Below are positions 1 to 8,008 of a stretch of 64,000 nt of DNA, one piece after another. Below the pieces are notes generated by a model, which was given only the letters and a program-made list of their open reading frames with translations, did not search any database and had not been told where the DNA came from. Position numbers and translations under genes: made by a program. This stretch comes from Corynebacterium kutscheri (lineage in GTDB: Bacteria; Actinomycetota; Actinomycetes; Mycobacteriales; Mycobacteriaceae), in assembly GCF_000980835.1 (NCBI RefSeq), contig NZ_CP011312.1:2290066-2354065 (forward strand). Reading direction: 5' to 3'. Within the stretch, counting starts at the first letter, position 1; each line of letters starts with the position of its first letter.

Positions 1-46
1 TCGTAAGAGTATGCGTAGCAATGAAACAGAAAAGGCCAATACTACT

Positions 47-388
47 TTAGCCCATAGCGCTATTTTTGCCATAGGTTAAGTCAAAGAGCTTGCCCCATAT
101 CTCACCTGCCCTAGCCCCATAGCGCTCATATTCTTCCTGATCGCCCTCTTGATAATAAAACTCATAATACTCCATCGCTACGGAGTAATACTCACAGTCT
201 TCACGATACTGCTCACCATACAAGCTAGTGCAACCTTCAGTGCGACTCTTCCATGAAGCAAATTGTTCTCCGGTAAAATATTTTGTGTAATCCGAGACAG
301 TTTCTGCATGTGCTGGAGCAATTGCAGCTGCCGAGCCCACCATCATAAGAGCGCTAGCAATAGTTAGGCCGATTTTACGAATCTTCAC
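47..388 (-). CDS. Small secreted two-cysteine protein, copy 1 (unknown function)
   Basis: Function unknown. The GTG start at 388 is preferred over an upstream ATG because an AAGGGGG ribosome site lies just before it and because the product then aligns from residue 1 with the protein at 38616-38906. Residues 1-28 form a signal peptide (basic KIRKI, hydrophobic core, cleavage after AHA). The mature part is about 85 acidic, tyrosine-rich residues. Shared pattern with the second copy: C-x3-[YF]-G-E-x5-C-x-Y-Y-x2-A-x-E-x7-E-x-D, i.e. two cysteines 12 residues apart that could form a disulfide after export. It stands alone, with no gene in the same direction upstream for about 590 bases. Export is well supported; the role is not known. 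Confidence 0.75.
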   Translation of the reverse strand: MKIRKIGLTIASALMMVGSAAAIAPAHAETVSDYTKYFTGEQFASWKSRTEGCTSLYGEQYREDCEYYSVAMEYYEFYYQEGDQEEYERYGARAGEIWGKLFDLTYGKNSAMG

Positions 389-683
389 AAGAAAATCCCC
401 CTTTAACAGAAAATAGGAAAACAAATAAACGATCCAGTAGGAACACTATGAAACACTACAACAATTTCCACAAAAACTAAAGTTTTTCTAAGAAAAATCT
501 TAGGAAAGGTTAAATTTGTAATCTGGTATAACTATTTGCACACAGAACCACCAGGGAAAAGACCCCTATTAAAGTTATTATTGCCCGAAAAACACAATAT
601 GCCCCCCCACTATCAACCACGCGCTACTTCCTATAAATCGGACTCCCCACAACCGGAATATAGGCAGCAAAACCTAAAACAAT
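389..683. other. Intergenic region upstream of the secreted Cys gene
   Basis: About 295 bases, AT-rich, without a convincing ORF. It should hold the promoter of the leftward secreted-protein gene. A short inverted repeat CTAAGA-AAAA-TCTTAG lies at 488-503. Nothing else was recognised. Confidence 0.4.
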
Positions 684-726
684 ACGAAAGCACCTAGTAA
701 AACTAACTTTTACTAGGTGTTTTCGT
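684..726 (-). terminator. Strong hairpin terminator after the tRNA-Arg remnant
   Basis: Inverted repeat of 19 base pairs: arms 684-702 and 708-726 with a five-base loop CTAAC and one G-T pair. The core arm is CACCTAGTAAAA. It lies five bases beyond the 3' end of the tRNA remnant read on the minus strand, the usual place for a tRNA terminator. Confidence 0.7.
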
Positions 727-730
727 GATT

Positions 731-775
731 CTCCTGGAGGGATTTAAACCCCCAACCTTCTAATTCGTAGTCAAA
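731..775 (-). pseudogene. Decayed 3' part of tRNA-Arg(ACG)
   Basis: Read on the minus strand, this stretch contains an anticodon arm (TTTGA, loop CTACGAA with anticodon ACG, TTAGA, all five pairs possible with wobbles), a GGTT variable region, and a T arm with stem GGGGG/CCCTC. The T loop reads TTTAAAT instead of TTCGAAT, so the invariant C and G are changed. The upstream sequence does not form the D arm or the matching half of the acceptor stem. It is therefore a 3' tRNA fragment followed by its own terminator, either a dead tRNA or an old attachment-site copy. Confidence 0.6.
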
Positions 776-978
776 ATATTTCCCTGACCAACCAACAATA
801 ATCCAGCTCGTATTCGACCGTTGTTTGAGATGAACACATACGCTCATCGAAGATGAGACCAAAACACGAAATATAAAAAAGTTCGCGCATCTCCACAGCC
901 ACACACCAACCAAATAAACTTTTCGTTACAAGTAAAAACCCCAGATAACGCCCATGCTTAACATCATCACGCTTCTTT

Positions 979-2379
979 TTATAAAGCGAAAGTCACCCCG
1001 TACAGTGCTAACACAATAGCGAACCCCACCGCCGAAACCAGCACTTGGTTAACTGTCCAGGTACGCAAAGTAGTAGGAACATCCATATCCATAAGCCGAC
1101 CAACCAACCAGAAACCAGAATCATTAACATGGCTACCAAATACAGAACCAGCGGCAGTTGCTAAAACAATCAGCGCTAATTGCATCTCAGAGTAACCACC
1201 GGCTTCTACCGCGGGAACCATCAACGCGGCAGCTGTAGTCAAAGCAACTGTAGCCGAACCCTGAGCTAAGCGCAGCACTACAGCAATAAGATAGCAAGCA
1301 AAAATCACCGGAATTCCTAGCCCATCCATAGCAGCAGCCAGTGCATCGCCAATGCCTGAGGTACGTAGCACGCCGCCGAACATACCACCAGCACCAGTAA
1401 TTAAAATAACCGAACAGATTGGCGCCAGCGAGGATTCTAAAGTTTTCTCGATAACCGATCGATCTACACCACGCCTAATACCGAGCACAATGATGGCCAC
1501 CAACAGGGTAATAAGCAAGGCAATGGGAGTTTGGCCAAGGAAAACAAAGAAACTATACCAACTACTATCTTTCGCAATAGTCTCGTTAGCTGCCAAGGTG
1601 GTTAACCCAGTATTACCAAAAATAAGCACCAGTGGCAGCAGCAAAATAGCGATCACCTGTGCTGGGCTAGCCGGATTCTTGGGCAACTCATCTTCGTTTA
1701 GTTGCGGACCATTGAGCATATCCGAAACTTTAAAATTATATTTTCCGCCTAAATATAAACCTAACCGGTAACCAGAAACATACCAGGTAGGAATAGCCAC
1801 AATCAGGCCAAAAAGCAGCACTAAGCCAATATCAGCGTGGAAAAATCCCGAAGCAGCTACCGGTCCTGGATGCGGTGGTAGATAAATGTGCATAACCGAA
1901 AATGCACCGGCTGCGGGAATACCATAGGTAAGTACCGGACCATTAAGGCGTCGTGCTACCGCAAAAATAACTGGCAGCATCACAATCAGACCAGCATCAA
2001 AAAAGATCGGGAAACCCATGAGCAACGAAGCCACACCGAGTGCAAAAGGTGCTTTATCTTCGCCAAAACGGTTCACTAACGCATCAGCAAGCGTTTTTGC
2101 TCCCCCAGATTGCTCAACTAAGCGACCAATCATAGCCCCTAGCCCCACCAACAAAGCAACCGATGCCAAGGTAGAACCAAAGCCAGAAGTCAAGGTAGCC
2201 ACAACACCAGAAAGCGGAATACCCGCAGCAAGTGCGGTAAGCACGGAAACCACAATCAGGGTGACAAAGGCGTGCGCCTTGAAGTAAATAATCAGCAGCA
2301 GAATTACTGCCACCGCTGCTGCCGCGATTGCTAATAGTGGAGCCGCACCAAGCGTAGGCTCCCAGGTAGACATGTCCAT
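979..2379 (-). CDS. gntP: GntP-family gluconate (sugar acid) permease
   Basis: Predicted inner-membrane proton symporter for gluconate or related sugar acids, about 466 residues with some 12-14 hydrophobic segments. Typical GntP stretches are visible: GLGAMIGRLVEQSGGA near residue 80, LLMGFPIFFDAGLIV, the motif HIYLPPHPGPVAA, and LAQGSATVALTTAA near the C-terminus. The start at 2379 follows an AAGAAGGG site and removes a 16-residue unrelated extension. No gluconate kinase or regulator is adjacent. Upstream, TGTGAGCGATAAGACA (about 2474-2489) resembles a GlxR site on its left half only. Family assignment is secure; substrate is by family. Confidence 0.88.
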   Translation of the reverse strand: MDMSTWEPTLGAAPLLAIAAAAVAVILLLIIYFKAHAFVTLIVVSVLTALAAGIPLSGVVATLTSGFGSTLASVALLVGLGAMIGRLVEQSGGAKTLADALVNRFGEDKAPFALGVASLLMGFPIFFDAGLIVMLPVIFAVARRLNGPVLTYGIPAAGAFSVMHIYLPPHPGPVAASGFFHADIGLVLLFGLIVAIPTWYVSGYRLGLYLGGKYNFKVSDMLNGPQLNEDELPKNPASPAQVIAILLLPLVLIFGNTGLTTLAANETIAKDSSWYSFFVFLGQTPIALLITLLVAIIVLGIRRGVDRSVIEKTLESSLAPICSVILITGAGGMFGGVLRTSGIGDALAAAMDGLGIPVIFACYLIAVVLRLAQGSATVALTTAAALMVPAVEAGGYSEMQLALIVLATAAGSVFGSHVNDSGFWLVGRLMDMDVPTTLRTWTVNQVLVSAVGFAIVLALYGVTFAL

Positions 2380-2510
2380 GTATTTTCCCTTCTTAAAAAG
2401 GTGAACTACTGCCGAATACCGGCACATTTCCCCCTTTGAATCTACACAACAGTGCTCTGAGAACTTGGTATTTGCACAGGTGTGAGCGATAAGACACGTT
2501 TTAGGGAAAA

Positions 2511-3578
2511 TCAGGGTTGATATATCACTGGCTTGTCGACGTTTATCAGCACCTTTGTTTCTACGGCAAGATTAAACTCTTTTAATTGGTGAGGGGTTAT
2601 ATCAGCGATAAGCGATTGTCCTACACAAGAAAGTGTCACTCGATGCGCTAAGCCACGGTCTTCAATAGCAACTACAGTTGCTAAAGTTCTTTTATCTTCC
2701 ACAGGTATATCGGTAGCTAAATCAACTGGATAAAGCTGTATTGCGGTTGGGGGAAAAACTATGTGTACCGGCGTAGATGATTGCATATTAAGTTTGTCTT
2801 GTAGCTGTGCATCTTCTATGGCAAAAAAGGTGCCATCAACTAGTAGCTCTCCATTGGAAAAATATGCTGGAACTAAATTAAGCCCAACAAATTTAGCCAG
2901 AAAAGCGGTTGGTGGATGACGGATAATGGTTTCTACTTGTCCAGAAGCAACAATATGGCCGTTTTTAATTTCAATGACCTTATCGGCTAACGCCACTAGA
3001 TCAAGGAAGTCGTGGGTAACAATAACAACGGTTCTCTCTTTGAACCGTTGCTGCATCAACCCACGTAACTCTGGAGAAACCGTTGCGTCTAAAGCTGCAA
3101 AGGGTTCATCAAGTAGTAAAACCGCAGGATCAGTAACCAATACACGAGCAATAGCAACCCGTTGGGCTTGGCCACCAGACAGTTGCTGAACACGACGCAA
3201 TTTAAGATGCCCACAACCAACTAATTCTAATTCTTCCTCAGCACGCTGATAAGACTCTGATCTGCTTAAACCTTGTGCACGCGCGCCAAAGGCAACATTA
3301 TCAATTACATTAAGATGCGGAAATAACAATGGCTTTTGGCTAAGGTAGCCAATTTTTCGGTGATGCACTAAAACTGGGCTATTGCCTAAAAGTTCTTTTC
3401 CGTCGATAAGCAACGAACCAGAATCTGGCATTAAAATTCCAGCGATGAGCTGGATTAATGTAGATTTACCGGCGCCATTGCTACCTACAACTGCAAGTGT
3501 TTCCCCCTGATCAATATTGAAAGTAAGATCAAAATTGCGCGCTTGCAGTTGAGCGTCGATGTGCAACCTAGCGGCCAC
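2511..3578 (-). CDS. modC: Molybdate ABC transporter ATP-binding protein ModC
   Basis: ATPase that drives molybdate import with ModB and ModA. Walker A GSNGAGKST lies near residue 40, signature LSGGQAQRVAIARVL near 130, and Walker B VLLLDEPFAAL directly after. The last roughly 70 residues form a TOBE/Mop-type oxyanion-binding extension, as in ModC proteins. GTG at 3578 is chosen because GGGGAGG lies upstream; this gives an 11-base overlap with the end of modB, which suggests coupled translation. It is the last gene of the leftward modR-modA-modB-modC operon. Confidence 0.9.
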   Translation of the reverse strand: MAARLHIDAQLQARNFDLTFNIDQGETLAVVGSNGAGKSTLIQLIAGILMPDSGSLLIDGKELLGNSPVLVHHRKIGYLSQKPLLFPHLNVIDNVAFGARAQGLSRSESYQRAEEELELVGCGHLKLRRVQQLSGGQAQRVAIARVLVTDPAVLLLDEPFAALDATVSPELRGLMQQRFKERTVVIVTHDFLDLVALADKVIEIKNGHIVASGQVETIIRHPPTAFLAKFVGLNLVPAYFSNGELLVDGTFFAIEDAQLQDKLNMQSSTPVHIVFPPTAIQLYPVDLATDIPVEDKRTLATVVAIEDRGLAHRVTLSCVGQSLIADITPHQLKEFNLAVETKVLINVDKPVIYQP

Positions 3579-4338
3579 GCAGCCTCCCCGATAAAGCAAC
3601 AATAATGGCAGCAACTGCTAAAAGAACTACGGATAAGGCAATTGCTAAATCTGTATCAGTTTCGCGCAGAAGATAAATCTCTAATGGCAAAGTTCGTGTT
3701 TTTCCCTGAAGGGAACCGGCGAAAGTTAAGGTTGCCCCGAACTCACCAAGCGCTCTCGCAAAAGATAATGCGGTACCCGAGGCAATTGCTGGAGCCGAAA
3801 TAGGCACAGTAATCTGCCAAAAAATGCGCGAGGGTGAGGCTCCCAAAGACGCAGCGGCTCGCTCATAATCCATACCCTGGGTACGCAATGCGCCTTCTAG
3901 GGAAACCACCAAAAAAGGCAATGCCACAAAAGTTTGTGCCACAATCACCGCGCAGGTAGTGAAACTAAGTTCAATACCAATCGCTGATAATGAACTACCT
4001 ATTAATCCTCGTCGACCAAGTGTCGTTAAAAGGGCTAAACCTGCCACTACCGGTGGCAAAACCATCGGGATAGTAATAAGTGTCCGTGCCCAGGTCACCC
4101 ATTTCCCGGTTGAACGAGCAAGCACTAACGACAAAGGAACACCAATAATTAATACCAATATTGTCGAAATGGAGCAGGTAACTAGGCTCAATACAATCGC
4201 GTCAATGGAACGTCGCGAGGCTAACAACATCGGAAACTGCGTCCACTGAGCCTGAATAAGCATGCCCGCCAATGGCACGGCGAGCACAATAAATCCGATA
4301 CTAGAAAAGATAAGTGTCCAGCGAGGGTAATTAATCAT
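3568..4338 (-). CDS. modB: Molybdate ABC transporter permease ModB
   Basis: Membrane channel subunit of the molybdate importer, about 256 residues with five to six hydrophobic segments. The cytoplasmic coupling loop is visible as EGALRTQGMDYERAAASLG followed by PSRIFWQITVPISAPAI, the EAA-type motif that contacts ModC. GALRTQG and ARALGEFGATLTFAGS are typical of ModB/CysW proteins. The ATG at 4338 puts the first membrane segment about ten residues in; an upstream start would overlap modA and add polar residues, so the exact start is uncertain. Operon partner of modA (upstream) and modC (overlapping downstream). Confidence 0.88.
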   Translation of the reverse strand: MINYPRWTLIFSSIGFIVLAVPLAGMLIQAQWTQFPMLLASRRSIDAIVLSLVTCSISTILVLIIGVPLSLVLARSTGKWVTWARTLITIPMVLPPVVAGLALLTTLGRRGLIGSSLSAIGIELSFTTCAVIVAQTFVALPFLVVSLEGALRTQGMDYERAAASLGASPSRIFWQITVPISAPAIASGTALSFARALGEFGATLTFAGSLQGKTRTLPLEIYLLRETDTDLAIALSVVLLAVAAIIVALSGRLRGR

Positions 4339-4351
4339 TGTTGAAAAACAG

Positions 4352-5080
4352 TTACTTAATCGGTGCGCCAAAGCCTGCTTCGGCAAGCTGCGGCTGCCAT
4401 TGATGAGTAAGTTTGTCGATATATTCTTGTGCAGCTACTGGATTCTTACCATCTTTGACAACTGCTGCCCAATAAGTATTAGGGTCATCAGATGCTCCCG
4501 GAATTTCCATAGTAAGTACATCTTTACCGGCGGCATCAGTGGCATAAACCAAACCCGCATCAGCTTCCCCAGATAGCACCTTTCCTAAAACATCGGTGAC
4601 CTTTGTTTCTTCACTGACCGGAGTCAAAGTCATGCCGGCTTTTTCAGCAACCCGAGCTGTCGCCTGACCACAGGGTACTTCGACTTGGCAGACTACAAGT
4701 TTTGTTCCTGCCAAGCTGGCATCAAATCCGGTAATGCCTGCTGGATTATCAACAGGAGTAACTAGTACTAGGTAGTTAGTAGCAAACATAACTGGATCAC
4801 CGTCAATTACTCCCTCGCTAACGGCACGATCCATATTTTTCTTATCAGCAGAAAGGAATACATCGGCTGGTGCGCCGCCAACCAACTGATCTACCAAACC
4901 AGAAGAACCATCAAAGGAATATTCTGCTTCGCTACTTATTTCTGGGAGAATTTTATTGAGAGATGCAGCAGCAAAAACTACTGGTGGCACTTCTTGTTCT
5001 GCCGTATTCTGCGAGGAACTGCTACATGCAGCAGCAAAAATAGCTACAGAAGAAATCAAAGCTACAAGGACTTTTTTCAT
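4352..5080 (-). CDS. modA: Molybdate-binding lipoprotein ModA
   Basis: Extracytoplasmic solute-binding protein of the ModABC importer, 242 residues. A lipoprotein signal peptide ends in FAAAC, with the lipidated cysteine at residue 19. The mature part has the ModA landmarks: VFAAASLNKILPEI, FDGSSGLVDQL and GAPADVFLSADKKNM, which carry the small side chains that contact the oxyanion. Its ATG overlaps the stop of the upstream regulator by one base (TAATG), so the two are translationally coupled. The adjacent molybdenum-cofactor genes support molybdate rather than sulfate as substrate. Confidence 0.92.
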   Translation of the reverse strand: MKKVLVALISSVAIFAAACSSSSQNTAEQEVPPVVFAAASLNKILPEISSEAEYSFDGSSGLVDQLVGGAPADVFLSADKKNMDRAVSEGVIDGDPVMFATNYLVLVTPVDNPAGITGFDASLAGTKLVVCQVEVPCGQATARVAEKAGMTLTPVSEETKVTDVLGKVLSGEADAGLVYATDAAGKDVLTMEIPGASDDPNTYWAAVVKDGKNPVAAQEYIDKLTHQWQPQLAEAGFGAPIK

Positions 5081-5484
5081 TATTTTGATCTTTCAATAGA
5101 AACATTAGTTGCCTTAACCACCGCAGTTGATACCGAACCAACTTCAATTCCTAGTTCCTGGACTGCTTCGGTAGAAATTAGTGATACCAAACGGTAGCGG
5201 CCGCACTGCATCTCAACCTGGCTCATTACCTTGTCGGAAATAACTTTTGTCACAATTCCAGTCAAGCTATTACGCGCAGATTTTAAAGAATCTTTCGGAC
5301 TAAAAATTTCGAGTTGATCATCAGCTAATTCGACAGCAAGTTGAGCAAGGTCTTTGTTATTTATGACCGCACGTCCTGAATCATCGTGGCTGGCACTAAT
5401 CCGACCCGCATCAATCCATCGGCGTAAAGTATCGTCGCTAACCCCTAGCAAGGCAGCAGCCTGCGAAATCCGCAAATACGTCAT
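5080..5484 (-). CDS. Molybdate-responsive regulator (HTH plus Mop/TOBE domain)
   Basis: Protein of 134 residues in two parts. Residues 1-50 are an excisionase/MerR-type helix-turn-helix (LRISQAAALLGVSDDTLRRW). Residues about 65-134 form a single TOBE/Mop domain (SARNSLTGIVTKVISDKVMSQ, then LVSLISTEAVQELGIEVG) of the kind that binds molybdate. It is the first gene of the mod operon and overlaps modA by one base. The start ATG has no ribosome site and a TATAAT lies about ten bases upstream, so the transcript is probably leaderless. Function as a molybdate sensor controlling mod and mog is inferred from the domain pair and position; it is not the E. coli ModE architecture. Confidence 0.75.
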   Translation of the reverse strand: MTYLRISQAAALLGVSDDTLRRWIDAGRISASHDDSGRAVINNKDLAQLAVELADDQLEIFSPKDSLKSARNSLTGIVTKVISDKVMSQVEMQCGRYRLVSLISTEAVQELGIEVGSVSTAVVKATNVSIERSK

Positions 5485-5489
5485 GAAAT

Positions 5490-5502
5490 AACATTATATG
5501 TT
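5490..5502. promoter_or_regulatory. Palindrome over the modR -10 box, candidate operator
   Basis: AACAT-TAT-ATGTT, arms of five bases. On the minus strand it contains the TATAAT (5498-5493) that would serve modR, placed to give a leaderless mRNA. It sits between the divergent modR and mog genes. Binding by the Mop-domain regulator is inference. Confidence 0.4.
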
Positions 5503-5547
5503 GAAAAAGCGGATTTATTGCCATTTTATAAGGCGTATACTAAAAAT

Positions 5548-6066
5548 ATGTCTTATTCTGCATCCGTTATCACCTGCTCTGATCGAGCCGCTGCCAATAT
5601 TTATGAGGATCGATCCGGACCAATCTTGCGGGAAGCATTAGCTGAGCTTGGGTTTAGCGTCGCTGAAGCAACAATAGTTCCCGATGATAAACAACTTATT
5701 AGCCAAGCTATCCATAATGCTGTGACAGCGGGTAATCGAATTATTATTACTACTGGAGGTACTGGTATCAGCCCTACTGACCTCACCACTGAAGTCACAA
5801 AAGAGCTTATTACTTATGAAATTCCAGGAATTATGGAAGGCGTGCGTCGTTTTGGTAGTGAAAAAGAACCCCGCGCTCTACTTTCGCGTGGAGTTGCCGG
5901 TGTTATTCAACGTGAAAATGCGTTAACAGCAGTTATTATTAATGCCCCAGGATCACGCGGTGGTGCTCGCGATACTATTGCCGTCGTTGGTCCACTACTA
6001 GAACACATTGTGGAACAACTCGATGGTGTCGATCACCCCATGGATCCCATTGAACCAGGAAACTAA
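5548..6066 (+). CDS. mog: Molybdopterin adenylyltransferase, MogA/MoaB family
   Basis: Activates molybdopterin by adenylylation before metal insertion by MoeA. 172 residues from the ATG at 5548. The family core is clear: SASVITCSDRAA at the start, the substrate loop TTGGTGISPTDLTTEV near residue 70, and INAPGSRGGARD near 135. A TTG ten codons upstream is possible, but the alignment of the family begins at the chosen ATG. A TATACT box six bases before the ATG suggests a leaderless mRNA. It is divergent from modR and convergent with moaC. MogA and MoaB are not separable by eye. Confidence 0.85.
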   Translation: MSYSASVITCSDRAAANIYEDRSGPILREALAELGFSVAEATIVPDDKQLISQAIHNAVTAGNRIIITTGGTGISPTDLTTEVTKELITYEIPGIMEGVRRFGSEKEPRALLSRGVAGVIQRENALTAVIINAPGSRGGARDTIAVVGPLLEHIVEQLDGVDHPMDPIEPGN

Positions 6067-6096
6067 ATCAACGGCATAAAACTAGTTGTTTTAAGC

Positions 6097-6139
6097 AAAA
6101 ACTGCCTGGTTAATTTTTACCTCCAACCAGGCAGTTTTT
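6097..6139. terminator. Bidirectional terminator between mog and moaC
   Basis: Perfect 15-base inverted repeat: AAAAACTGCCTGGTT at 6097-6111 and its complement at 6125-6139, 13-base loop. It has T-runs in both reading directions and sits between convergent genes. Confidence 0.85.
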
Positions 6140-6156
6140 CGTTTTTATTTTTCAGC

Positions 6157-6624
6157 CTATTGTCGTCGCCAGTCTCCTGAACGACCACCACTTTTCGCAA
6201 TAATTTTGGCGCATTGAATTTCGGCAGACCGATCAACGCCTTTGACCATATCAACAACCGCTAGCGAAGCCACTGTTACCGCTGTCAGAGCTTCCATTTC
6301 TACTCCGGTACGGTCTGCTGTGCGCACGGTAGCTGTAATAGAAACACCCTCGTCGATAATTTCTAGATCAATAGTAACTCCGTGTACTCCGATCACATGC
6401 GCTAAGGGAAGCAAGTCAGGAACTTTCTTAGCTGCGGCAATACCTGCTACCCGTGCTACTGCTAATACATCACCTTTAGGGACTGTGCCATTTCTCAGTG
6501 CCGCAACAACTGTTGGTGAAACAGCCACGAGTGCTTGGGCTACTGCTGTGCGAACGGTTGGTTGCTTAGCAGTAACATCTACCATTCGGGCTTCACCACA
6601 TGTGTTGAGGTGCGTAAATTCCAT
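6157..6624 (-). CDS. moaC: Cyclic pyranopterin monophosphate synthase MoaC
   Basis: With MoaA it makes cPMP, the first molybdenum-cofactor intermediate. 155 residues, the usual MoaC length. Recognisable parts: MVDVTAKQPTVRTAVAQ at the N-terminus, KKVPDLLPLAHVIGVHGV (the substrate-pocket histidine region), and GVEMEALTAVTVASLAVVDMVKGVDRSAEI toward the C-terminus. It is the last gene of the leftward moa-nar-moe series and is separated from moeA by about 70 bases. The start ATG at 6624 follows AGAAAGAGATAGC. Confidence 0.93.
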   Translation of the reverse strand: MEFTHLNTCGEARMVDVTAKQPTVRTAVAQALVAVSPTVVAALRNGTVPKGDVLAVARVAGIAAAKKVPDLLPLAHVIGVHGVTIDLEIIDEGVSITATVRTADRTGVEMEALTAVTVASLAVVDMVKGVDRSAEIQCAKIIAKSGGRSGDWRRQ

Positions 6625-6695
6625 ATTTAGCTATCTCTTTCTATCTGCCTATCGACGCTTTTTCACTCGCTAGACGAGCACATCATTTATTAGTA

Positions 6696-7967
6696 TTAAG
6701 AAAATCTATCCGTGCGAAAAATCTGCACGGTTTCTCCAGGACTAATCTCTGCTACTTCTGCCGGGATAATCGCTATTGCATTGCTTAATGCTAACGATGC
6801 CACCAAATGCGAACCAGAACCCAAGCGATGTGCCGGTCGAACCCACTTATTTTCTACAATTACTGGAATATATTGGCGTCGCTTTTTAGCTCCTCGCCAC
6901 CCTACCTCGACTACCACTTCTTCCAACTCTAAGTCAGTTTTTCGCCCCGCACACAATTCGATAAGTGGGCGAACAAAAAGCCATGCTGAAATATAGGCGC
7001 TTACCGGGTTTCCGGGTAAACCTAAAAGCGGAATTTTCCGGCTATCTGCTGCTTGTATCGTGCCACATGCCTGTGGTTTGCCTGGTTGCATGGCAACCTT
7101 GGTGAACTGAACTTCTCCTTCAGTTACTTGGCGAACAACTTCATATGCTCCCGCGGAAACTCCACCGGTGGTCACAACAATGTCAGCTTCGGCGGCGCGA
7201 CATAGTGCACTACTAAAAAGTTTTGGATCATCTGAAACTGCTTCCGCCATAATAACTTCCGCACCAAATTGTTTGCACAACTCAGTGACTAAAATGGAGT
7301 TTGAATCTGGAATTTGGCCGAACCCTAATGGTTGACCAGGCGCTACGAGTTCCGATCCAGTAGCAAGCACTGCTACTCGTGGCCGAGGAATAAGTGATAC
7401 TTCTGCATAGCCTAAAGATGCCGCCGAAGAAGCTGCCGCTGGGGTCCACAGTAACCCCGCCGGCAGTACTTTTTCTCCCACCGCACAATTTTCTGCTTTA
7501 CGACGTACGTGCTTTCCGTGTGTTACCGAATCATATATGGTCACCGTTTGCGGTACTTCGTTTTTCCCAGCCGTGTGATCGGTTAATTCCACTGGTACCA
7601 CAGAATCGCTTCCGGGAGGAAGTGGCGCACCAGTCATAATTCGAGCACATTCACCTGCACCAATACTAGGTACCTGCTGGGCTCCTGCTGGAATATCACC
7701 AACAACTTTTAACACTACTGTTTGATTGCTGCTAGGTGCAGAACCACCGGCGCACGGATCCGTGTCATCATTGCCAGCAGTGGCTATATCTGCAGCCCGC
7801 ACAGCAAAACCATCCATAGCTGAATTATCAAAAGGTGGTACTGGAAACCGTGCCGTTAAATCTTCAGCAAGGATGCCACCAATACCAGCCGCAATGGGCA
7901 GTTTCTGTGCTGGTAGCTGTGCTCCAAGACTAAGAACTTTTTGGAGATACTCTTCAACAGTTAGCAT
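6696..7967 (-). CDS. moeA: Molybdopterin molybdenumtransferase MoeA
   Basis: Inserts molybdate into adenylylated molybdopterin, forming active cofactor. About 423 residues. Landmarks: PPFDNSAMDGFAVRA near residue 45, IPDSNSILVTELC near 215, VTTGGVSAGAYEVVRQ near 265 and LLGLPGNPVSAYISAW near 320, followed by the C-terminal beta domain. The second of two adjacent ATGs (7967) gives the better spacing from GGAGG. It follows moeB with a 41-base gap in the same direction. Confidence 0.93.
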   Translation of the reverse strand: MLTVEEYLQKVLSLGAQLPAQKLPIAAGIGGILAEDLTARFPVPPFDNSAMDGFAVRAADIATAGNDDTDPCAGGSAPSSNQTVVLKVVGDIPAGAQQVPSIGAGECARIMTGAPLPPGSDSVVPVELTDHTAGKNEVPQTVTIYDSVTHGKHVRRKAENCAVGEKVLPAGLLWTPAAASSAASLGYAEVSLIPRPRVAVLATGSELVAPGQPLGFGQIPDSNSILVTELCKQFGAEVIMAEAVSDDPKLFSSALCRAAEADIVVTTGGVSAGAYEVVRQVTEGEVQFTKVAMQPGKPQACGTIQAADSRKIPLLGLPGNPVSAYISAWLFVRPLIELCAGRKTDLELEEVVVEVGWRGAKKRRQYIPVIVENKWVRPAHRLGSGSHLVASLALSNAIAIIPAEVAEISPGETVQIFRTDRFS

Positions 7968-8008
7968 CATATTCCTCCCATAACTGTGCTTATTATGGCT
8001 GCTAAGAC

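Noticed and set aside
713..913. 66-residue open frame on the minus strand
   Set aside because: It runs through the terminator and tRNA-Arg remnant and has no ribosome site or recognisable protein features.
2474..2489. GlxR binding site upstream of gntP
   Set aside because: Only the left half matches the TGTGA-N6-TCACA pattern, so it is not listed as a feature.
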